Source: Candidatus Campbellbacteria bacterium CG22_combo_CG10-13_8_21_14_all_36_13
Lineage (GTDB): Bacteria; Patescibacteriota; Minisyncoccia; Phycocordibacterales; PCTT01
Assembly (NCBI GenBank): GCA_002771585.1
Contig: PCTT01000039.1
Location: 1 to 9,475, forward strand
Direction: 5' to 3'
Length of the DNA stretch: 9,475 bases
The notes under the pieces are model-generated. The model had not been told where the DNA came from and made no database searches. It saw nothing but the letters and a program-made list of their open reading frames with translations. The position numbers and the translations under genes are program-made. Positions 4,981-9,475 of this stretch are shown here, piece by piece (position 1 is the first letter of the stretch; each line of letters begins with the position of its first letter).

Positions 4981-4994
4981 GTTAATCATGAAAC
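4981..4994 (+). repeat. GTTAATCATGAAAC repeat, copy 4 (intergenic)
   Basis: Exact 14-base match to the core shared by both cca copies, in non-coding DNA after the terminator. Confidence 0.7.
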
Positions 4995-5039
4995 GTTTAA
5001 TTTTGTAAAAACTTAGGTGGGTATTGAAAAATATACCTG

Positions 5040-5054
5040 CCCGCCTCTGGCGGG
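5040..5054. repeat. CCCGCC-TCT-GGCGGG palindrome
   Basis: Six-bp perfect GC stem with a 3-base loop. Its core is close to that of the palindrome inside yraN (1623-1638). Confidence 0.6.
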
Positions 5055-5063
5055 GTCGTTTCA

Positions 5064-5082
5064 CCTACCTACCGTAGGCAGG
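5064..5082. repeat. GC-rich palindrome, CCTACCTAC type
   Basis: CCTACCTAC-C-GTAGGCAGG, same architecture and same A/C mismatch as 1496-1514. One base differs in each stem arm and the change keeps pairing (G-C to A-T), plus a change in the central base. Confidence 0.65.
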
Positions 5083-5473
5083 CTCCTTATTTCCCATAGG
5101 AAAACCGCCTAACAAATTGGCGTAAAAACAAGGAGATTGGAGATTGAGAGGTTATATTTTTTGTGTGCCAGCTTATCAAGCGGTTTAAGAGAAATTATCT
5201 TCAAGCAAACATCCGGTATCCATTTCAAGATATGTATTAGACAAATAATTAAGATATTTTGAGGTCTCACATACTAAAGTTAGAAATGGGTTTACTGAAA
5301 GAAATTTCAAGAAGTACTTCTTTTGATATAAGTGTCTCTAAAGGACACTTTATAATTGTGTAAAGAACAATTCGCACCGAGCTGTGCTAAAGATTTTGTC
5401 CTTAACACCTCGACCCTTCTGTCCTTTATAATAATGTCTTTTAAAAAAAGGGCAATAGCAAAAAAGACATTTC

Positions 5474-5482
5474 TGTGGATAA
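5474..5482 (-). other. DnaA-box consensus match
   Basis: TGTGGATAA on the plus strand, i.e. TTATCCACA on the minus strand, 66 bases before the membrane-protein start. Relative to the next gene it has the same orientation as the copy upstream of yraN. Confidence 0.35.
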
Positions 5483-5508
5483 CCGACAAAATTACAAAAT
5501 ATTTTATG

Positions 5509-5514
5509 TATAAT
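5509..5514 (+). promoter_or_regulatory. Putative -10 box of the membrane-protein gene
   Basis: Perfect TATAAT ending 34 bases before the ATG at 5549. No good -35 at normal spacing. Confidence 0.4.
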
Positions 5515-5548
5515 CTTATATATTAATTACTAGCTAAAAATATTAAAA

Positions 5549-5938
5549 ATGACGACAACAATGTTTCTTGCGCAACTGATTGGCTTTGTTTTCTTTGTAA
5601 CTGGTTTTTCAATGATCGCAAAAAGAAAAATGATTCTTCATATTTTTGAAGACCTTTTAAAAAACCGGGCTATTTCATATTTGCTTGGTGTGGCAGAACT
5701 TATTTTAGGTTACCTTATTTTTACAAACCACCACCTGTGGGGAGGTATTACCGAAATTGTAATCAGCATACTCGGAATTAGCATGATGCTCGAAGCCCTT
5801 ATGTATATTTTCTTCTCAAAAAGAACCTTGGAGAAAATGTTTAAAGCGTTTACAAACAGAGACCTATACTACACAATGGCAATTCTTTACTTCCTTTTAG
5901 GGGGGTACCTATTTGGAACTGGAATAGGGTTGTTCTAG
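5549..5938 (+). CDS. Small four-helix membrane protein, unknown function
   Basis: A 129-residue integral membrane protein that I cannot assign to a named family. Four hydrophobic segments are visible at about 5-22 (MFLAQLIGFVFFVTGFSMI), 42-60 (AISYLLGVAELILGYLIF), 64-89 (WGGITEIVISILGISMMLEALM) and 107-127 (YYTMAILYFLLGGYLFGTG). The loop between helices 1 and 2 is basic (AKRKMILHIFEDLLKNR), as is the one between 3 and 4 (SKRTLEKMFKAFTNRD). By the positive-inside rule both would face the cytoplasm, placing both termini outside. Repeated small-residue patches (LGVAELILG, LLGGYLFGTG) suit tight helix packing. It is a monocistronic unit: its own TATAAT upstream and a strong terminator at 5967. 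Two ATG codons lie near the start (codons 1 and 5); neither has a Shine-Dalgarno sequence, so the exact start is uncertain by four residues. Confidence 0.8.
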   Translation: MTTTMFLAQLIGFVFFVTGFSMIAKRKMILHIFEDLLKNRAISYLLGVAELILGYLIFTNHHLWGGITEIVISILGISMMLEALMYIFFSKRTLEKMFKAFTNRDLYYTMAILYFLLGGYLFGTGIGLF

Positions 5939-5966
5939 TCCGCAGTCAGAAGACAGAAGACAATTA

Positions 5967-6003
5967 AAAAGCCCCAGCATACCGAAGGTATGCTGGGGCT
6001 TTT
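5967..6003 (+). terminator. Strong Rho-independent terminator
   Basis: Perfect 17-bp stem (5967-5983 with 5987-6003) with a GAA loop. The core is GCCCCAGCATACC, with A-run and T-run at the ends so it can work on both strands. It closes the membrane-protein unit. Confidence 0.9.
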
Positions 6004-6038
6004 GTTTATAAATTTGTTAATATATAACAACAAAGTTT

Positions 6039-6742
6039 ATGAGAGATACTTTTAAAAAAACTGCTGAAAGTCCATTTACAATATTGCTGATTTCTATTTT
6101 TTTGTTATTTTTCCATGTCTATCCAGCATTCCTCCTTGAAAAGGCTGATATTTTCATTCGTGATAGTTTTTGGTTTCAACTCTCAGCATCAATAAGCGCT
6201 TTTATTATACTATTCCTATTTCCTATATATATATTTGGAAATATTTTCTGAAAAAAAATCCAGAATATTTTGGTTTACTTATTCCAGAAAAACTACATGA
6301 GGCCAAAAAATTAACATTGGGTATTATTTTAATACTAACGCCAATAATGGTGCTTCTAGCAAAACAGGTTTCTTTCCAAGAATATTATGCCGTGCAGCAA
6401 AACATTTTCGTTTTCTCGGCACCAACAATGATTAGCTTAGTTTATTATTTCGCTGAAGAATTCCTGTTTAGAGGTTTTTTGTTTTTTGGCCTATGGGACA
6501 GGTTTAAATATCACACCTTTTGGATAACAAATGTAATTTTTGCAATATTTCATGTCGGAAAACCTACTCTTGAAGTATTTTTCGCTTTTTCATTAGGGCT
6601 TGTGCTTAGTTACACTTCGTTTAAAACAAAATCTTTCATCCCGGCGACAATAATACATTTCGCAGTAGCTTTGATTTTAAATATTTTAGTAACTTATGTG
6701 TTCACACCAACAAACCCTGTGAATTTGGTGATGCCTTTTTAG
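6039..6742 (+). pseudogene. CPBP intramembrane protease (CAAX protease-like), frameshifted
   Basis: Two overlapping frames together make one CPBP-family (Abi/CAAX-protease-like) membrane endopeptidase. Frame 1 (6039-6251) encodes an N-terminal region with two membrane helices and ends ...IYIFGNIF-stop. The second frame continues from about 6248 as LKKNPEYFGLLIP and holds all family motifs: EEFLFRG (EExxxR) in a helix, FAIFH (FxxxH), and the later HFAVALILN (HxxxN), with further helices. One extra base before the TGA at 6249-6251, for example in the TTTT run at 6244-6247, would fuse the frames to about 234 residues. No standard -1 slippery heptamer is present at the junction, so a true mutation or an assembly error is more likely than programmed shifting. 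The active-site half is intact, which favours error or very recent loss. A TATAAC box lies 10 bases before the ATG. Substrate unknown. Confidence 0.8.
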
Positions 6743-6751
6743 AATTTTAAA

Positions 6752-6785
6752 AATATTATAGCCAGTCTCAACACCTGGGCTTATA
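6752..6785 (-). terminator. Possible terminator of exoIII
   Basis: Between the convergent CPBP and exoIII ends. On the minus strand AAGCCCAG pairs with CTGGCT (one bulge), followed by TATAATATTTTT. The stem is short, so this is weak. Confidence 0.35.
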
Positions 6786-6796
6786 TAGCAATGCAC

Positions 6797-7576
6797 CTAA
6801 ATCTCAATTGTGATTGAGATCGGACAGTGGTCCGAACCATAAACATCAGAAAGAATCTCTGATTTTTTTATTTTTGGCATTATCTCTTGTGAAGCAAAAA
6901 AGTAGTCTATTCGCCAGCCAACATTTCGCTCTCGAGCACCACTCTTCAAATCCCAATACGAATATGCGCCAGCTTTATTTGGATTCATGTCCCTAAAAGT
7001 GTCTACATACCCAGCTTGAATATATGCATCAATCCAAGCTCGTTCCTCTGGCAAAAATCCAACATTTTTTTCATTTTCTTTTGGGCGCGCTAAATCAATT
7101 TCTTCATGTGCGACATTTATATCACCAGTCATAATAATAGGGGATTGAGAGCGAAGTTTGTTCATATAATTTAAAAGCTCTTCATAAAACTCAAGTTTAA
7201 AATCAAGCGGTGCTGTCTGGGAGTTGCCATTTGGAACATAAACATTTATTAAAATAAATTTTTCAAAATGAAGAGTTAGAACCCTACCTTGCTCATCAAA
7301 TTTTTCTACACCAATTCCTTCTCTCCATTCAAGTGGCTCAATCCTAGAATATACAGCAACACCACTATAACCCTTCCGTATTTGTGACGAAGAAAAATAT
7401 GAGTGGTATCCATCTGGATTTTTTACCTCCTCTGGAAGTTGCTCGGGAGACGCTTTTGTTTCTTGCACACAAAAAATATCTGGTTGAATACTCTCAAACC
7501 AACTCCAGTTTCCTTTTCTATGAACTGCGCGTATTCCATTTACATTCCATCCTATAATTTTTATTTCTTTAGACAT
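6797..7576 (-). CDS. xthA: Exodeoxyribonuclease III / AP endonuclease
   Basis: Base-excision-repair enzyme that cuts DNA 5' of abasic sites and has 3'-5' exonuclease and 3'-phosphodiesterase activity (Mg2+-dependent EEP fold). At 259 residues it matches the family length. All catalytic landmarks are present: WNVNGIRA (Asn11), VQETKA (Glu39), NVYVPNG (Tyr113), TGDINVAHEEIDL (Asp152, Asn154), GWRIDYFF (Trp221, Asp224) and the C-terminal GSDHCPI (Asp249, His250). The start at 7576 is backed by an extended -10 box ending 6 bases upstream; there is no Shine-Dalgarno sequence, so translation is probably leaderless. It has its own promoter despite lying 50 bases downstream of the small unknown gene in the same orientation. 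The last codons form a perfect 8-bp hairpin (6801-6820), probably by coincidence of coding sequence. It converges with the CPBP gene. Confidence 0.95.
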   Translation of the reverse strand: MSKEIKIIGWNVNGIRAVHRKGNWSWFESIQPDIFCVQETKASPEQLPEEVKNPDGYHSYFSSSQIRKGYSGVAVYSRIEPLEWREGIGVEKFDEQGRVLTLHFEKFILINVYVPNGNSQTAPLDFKLEFYEELLNYMNKLRSQSPIIMTGDINVAHEEIDLARPKENEKNVGFLPEERAWIDAYIQAGYVDTFRDMNPNKAGAYSYWDLKSGARERNVGWRIDYFFASQEIMPKIKKSEILSDVYGSDHCPISITIEI

Positions 7577-7582
7577 AAAAAC

Positions 7583-7591
7583 ATTATAGCA
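7583..7591 (-). promoter_or_regulatory. Extended -10 promoter of exoIII
   Basis: TGCTATAAT on the minus strand (extended TG-n plus a perfect TATAAT), with 6 bases to the ATG. The -35 is poor, as is common with extended -10 promoters. Confidence 0.6.
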
Positions 7592-7625
7592 AGAAAAAGC
7601 ACCGCCATTATTATAAGACGATGCT

Positions 7626-7919
7626 TTAACGAAAACTTTTCACCAATTCAAAATATTCGACCGGCAGCCATTGGTCATCTTCGGCCCCTCTCAGGCGTCT
7701 GCCTCGCAATGTCTCAACAATAATCCTTGTCTCATAGGCGTCCTCAAAAGAAAGTTTTTCCCGACCATTAAGAGAGAAATCAATTTTTGAAGAATAGACA
7801 TTTATAATATCTACAACAAAAAATGGTTCGTCTCTGTCAGACAGGCAAAACAGCGCCCTCAACTGGTTTCTGTCTTCACTGCGAAAGACAACCCAGTCGC
7901 CAACACTAATCCCGCGCAT
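7626..7919 (-). CDS. Small soluble protein of unknown function
   Basis: A 97-residue protein, not recognised. The open frame extends to an upstream ATG at 7994 (122 codons), but that would overlap the DedA gene by 38 bases. The ATG at 7919 is preceded by GGAG at a 6-base spacing, one of the few clear Shine-Dalgarno sites in the window, so I choose it. The N-terminus MRGISVGDWVVFRSE followed by LRALFCL and FFVVDIINVY suggests a small beta-barrel of SH3 or Tudor type, with a charged middle (FSLNGREKLSFEDAYETR) and a C-terminal WLPVEYFELVKSF that may be a short helix. No signal peptide or membrane helix. It sits last in the probable xer-dedA unit, 37 bases after the dedA stop, so it may be co-expressed. 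The beta-barrel idea is inference from the hydrophobic pattern. Confidence 0.65.
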   Translation of the reverse strand: MRGISVGDWVVFRSEDRNQLRALFCLSDRDEPFFVVDIINVYSSKIDFSLNGREKLSFEDAYETRIIVETLRGRRLRGAEDDQWLPVEYFELVKSFR

Positions 7920-7956
7920 GGTAGTCTCCGTTTTGTGGAAGTGGTTTCTAAATACA

Positions 7957-8532
7957 TTATACCCCCAATTTAAATAAACCAAAAATAGAAACAAAACTTA
8001 GACCAGAAACCACATTGAATAATAAATTACCTAAAAATATTGAGATTATTAAATAACGAAATTTTACGCCAAAAAAAGCTAGGGGTACCACGAGTATCTC
8101 GTTTGGTAGTGGAACAAGTCCAGCATAAAAGAAAGCAACCAAAGGAACCATTTTAGGATATTTGTTTATAAATTTTTCAATTTTCAAAAACCATTTTGGT
8201 TGTTTTTCTTCTGTAATTAAATCCTTCCCAAATCGTCCAATAACATAGCCAGCAACATCTCCCACGGTCATCCCAAATACAATAAAAATTATACAGATCC
8301 AAAAATTTAATCCGGCAGACAAAAAGATTGGAAGAAACACGATTGCTGGTACCGGCACAAGTAAGTTAAACCCACTTAATATACTTATAAAAAACAAACT
8401 TACATAACCATAATCAGCGACAAGTTTTTGTATCACCGCATCTTGTTCTACAAATAGAGCCAGGTAATAAACCGCAACCAACAGTAAAGCAATGCTCAAT
8501 ATTTTCAAAACTATTTTTAGTTTTTTGTTCAT
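7957..8532 (-). CDS. DedA / VTT-domain membrane protein
   Basis: A 191-residue inner-membrane protein of the DedA (SNARE-associated, VTT) family. Members have been linked to polyprenyl- or phospholipid flipping and membrane homeostasis; the specific substrate here is not readable. Key signatures: a first membrane helix at 8-27; YGYVSLFFISILSGFNLLVPVPAI (41-64) with a reentrant-like Pro-x-Pro; GMTVGDVAGYVIGRFGKD (87-104), the family's glycine-rich GDxxGYxxGR motif; FFYAGLVPLPNEILVVPLAFFG (134-155), matching the second half-loop in which DedA proteins carry Pro and a charged residue; and a last helix at 160-185. The length is near the usual 190-220. The start lies three bases after the xer stop with only an A-rich purine stretch for ribosome binding, so the two are probably translationally coupled. 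The Arg often found in the second loop (FxRxxP) is absent here (FYAGLVP). Confidence 0.85.
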   Translation of the reverse strand: MNKKLKIVLKILSIALLLVAVYYLALFVEQDAVIQKLVADYGYVSLFFISILSGFNLLVPVPAIVFLPIFLSAGLNFWICIIFIVFGMTVGDVAGYVIGRFGKDLITEEKQPKWFLKIEKFINKYPKMVPLVAFFYAGLVPLPNEILVVPLAFFGVKFRYLIISIFLGNLLFNVVSGLSFVSIFGLFKLGV

Positions 8533-8535
8533 AAA

Positions 8536-9465
8536 TTATTTTCTTTTTGAGTGAAAGTTTTTGTGAACTTCTCTGAGGTGTTTATCTGTAACGTGTGTAT
8601 ATATTTGTGTGGTAGAAATATTAGCATGCCCTAGTAATGCTTGTACGCTTCTAAGATCCGCCCCATTCTCAAGCAAGTCTGTTGCAAATGTGTGCCGAAT
8701 AACATGCGGGGTAACTTTCTTGGATATCCCGGCTTTTATCGCATAGTGTTTCACTATACGCTCAATAGAACGTGGGGTAAGTCTCAATGAGTCATTGTTC
8801 GATGAAATCTTTTGCGGTGCAAGCGAGATAAAGAGCGCCTCATCCATATCTTTTCGTTTTCTTAAATATTCTTGTATTACAAGTTTTGCATGATCAGAAA
8901 GAAAAACCACACGGATTTTATCTCCTTTTCCTCTTACCGAGATTTCACTTTTGGTTAGGTCAATATCGCGAGGCAGGGAAGCAAGCTCTGATACACGAAG
9001 CCCCGTAGAGAATAACAGTTCAAAAATTGCTTTATCTCGTAGTGACTTAAGGTCGTCTCCATCTGGCGCCATAAGAAATCTATCAAGCTCTGCTTTTGTT
9101 ATTAGATCCAAGCTCCTGTCACCAACTTTTGCAAGTTCAATTCGTTCTGTTGGAAGAGTTTTGATGTTACGTTTTGCAAGATATCCAAGAAAACCACGAA
9201 GAGCAATGAGATAATAATTTTGTGTTTTCTTTTTTAGTGTTTCATTTCTGCCTCCAACCTTTGTGCCAGACTCCTGTCTATTGAGCCAAAGACGAAACTC
9301 TCGTACTACATCATCAGTAATGTCTTCGGGTTTCTCAAGTTTAGTGTGTCCAAGAAATCTTTCCAGATACCTTTCGTAATTTGAAACAGTTTTGAGGCTT
9401 CGCCCTTTCTCTATTTCTAAGTGCTCTAAATATTCTCGTTTCAATTGTGTTAGGTTGTGCGACAT
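8536..9465 (-). CDS. xerC: Tyrosine recombinase, XerC/XerD type
   Basis: Site-specific recombinase, most likely the chromosome-dimer-resolving Xer enzyme acting at dif during division. At 309 residues it is near family size (about 300). The N-terminal SAM-like core-binding domain (about 5-100) includes YLEHLEIEKGRSLKTVSNYERYLERFL. The catalytic domain carries the full set: Arg157 (TGLRVSEL), Lys180 (RGKGDK), His254 and Arg257 (TPHVIRHTFAT), His280 (LLGHANI) and the nucleophile Tyr289 (TTQIYTHV). The start ATG lies ten bases from the right edge, so its promoter is not visible. No phage or integron genes adjoin it, and a housekeeping role is favoured over an integrase; no dif-like site was identified by eye. 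CPR genomes often have a single Xer, so XerC versus XerD cannot be settled, and the symbol is provisional. It leads a probable operon with dedA (three-base gap). Confidence 0.9.
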   Translation of the reverse strand: MSHNLTQLKREYLEHLEIEKGRSLKTVSNYERYLERFLGHTKLEKPEDITDDVVREFRLWLNRQESGTKVGGRNETLKKKTQNYYLIALRGFLGYLAKRNIKTLPTERIELAKVGDRSLDLITKAELDRFLMAPDGDDLKSLRDKAIFELLFSTGLRVSELASLPRDIDLTKSEISVRGKGDKIRVVFLSDHAKLVIQEYLRKRKDMDEALFISLAPQKISSNNDSLRLTPRSIERIVKHYAIKAGISKKVTPHVIRHTFATDLLENGADLRSVQALLGHANISTTQIYTHVTDKHLREVHKNFHSKRK

Positions 9466-9475
9466 TGTTTAATTA

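Larger units (their letters stand above)
4844..5548. other. 705-base gap without a credible gene, repeat- and hairpin-rich
   Basis: Contains an inverted copy of the 13-base word from 2314-2326 (4849-4861), the cca terminator, two more GTTAATCATGAAAC-type repeats, two GC-rich palindromes and a run of hairpins (5309-5471). Those hairpins are AAGAAGT/ACTTCTT (5309-5322), AAGTGTC/GACACTT (5330-5350), AATTGT/ACAATT (5354-5372), GCAC/GTGC (5374-5387) and AATGTCTTTT/AAAAGACATT (5433-5471). A DnaA-box match follows at 5474. A 60-codon minus-strand open frame (5307-5489) overlaps the hairpins and has no recognisable domain. A structured non-coding RNA is possible but unproven. Confidence 0.5.

Noticed and set aside
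5307..5489. 60-codon minus-strand open frame as a gene
   Set aside because: No recognisable domain, no ribosome binding site, lies over a set of hairpins and repeated words; composition does not look like a protein gene.
6240..6260. Programmed -1 frameshift in the CPBP gene
   Set aside because: In the upstream frame the codons at the junction do not form an X-XXY-YYZ slippery site, and no downstream pseudoknot is apparent; a simple indel is likelier.
7920..7994. Longer start at 7994 for the small unknown protein
   Set aside because: It would overlap the dedA 3' end by 38 bases and lacks a ribosome binding site, whereas the ATG at 7919 has GGAG at good spacing.
8536..9465. Xer-type gene as a phage or genomic-island integrase
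   Set aside because: No phage genes, no adjacent tRNA or att repeats, and it sits in a housekeeping-like operon with dedA.

Overview
The window is AT-rich bacterial DNA whose style fits the Candidate Phyla Radiation (Patescibacteria, Parcubacteria-like). This is an inference from small housekeeping genes, no encoded 3' CCA on any of the three tRNAs next to a CCA-adding enzyme gene, few Shine-Dalgarno sites, -10 boxes that sit almost on start codons, and many short GC-rich palindromes scattered between and inside genes. No phylogenetic marker is present, so the exact lineage cannot be read.

Layout from left to right. A trypsin-like serine protease runs in from beyond the left edge (2-934). 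Next is a tRNA-Pro(UGG) locus (about 983-1447) with its own promoter and terminator. In it an intact tRNA-Pro sits inside a second, broken tRNA-Pro whose anticodon loop and T loop are split by hairpin-rich insertions. On the minus strand follow a YraN-family nuclease (1527-1955), a gene-free stretch with repeats and a DnaA-box match, tRNA-Gly(UCC), tRNA-Arg(UCG) and an HTH/LAGLIDADG-like protein (2544-3224) whose stop codon lies one base from tRNA-Arg. The plus strand then carries a CCA tRNA nucleotidyltransferase (3308-4843), a 700-base repeat- and hairpin-rich gap, a small four-helix membrane protein (5549-5938) and a frameshifted CPBP (CAAX-protease-like) intramembrane protease (6039-6742). 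The minus strand closes the window with exonuclease III (6797-7576), a small unknown protein (7626-7919), a DedA/VTT membrane protein (7957-8532) and a XerC/D-type tyrosine recombinase (8536-9465). The last three are probably co-transcribed.

The genes do not form one pathway. Three themes recur: tRNA supply (three tRNAs and the enzyme that finishes their 3' ends), DNA repair and recombination (ExoIII, Xer, YraN), and envelope or membrane proteins. The most unusual part is the tRNA-in-tRNA locus with its nested perfect hairpins. Second are short repeats found both between genes and, in frame, inside yraN and cca, as if palindromic elements spread through coding and non-coding DNA alike.
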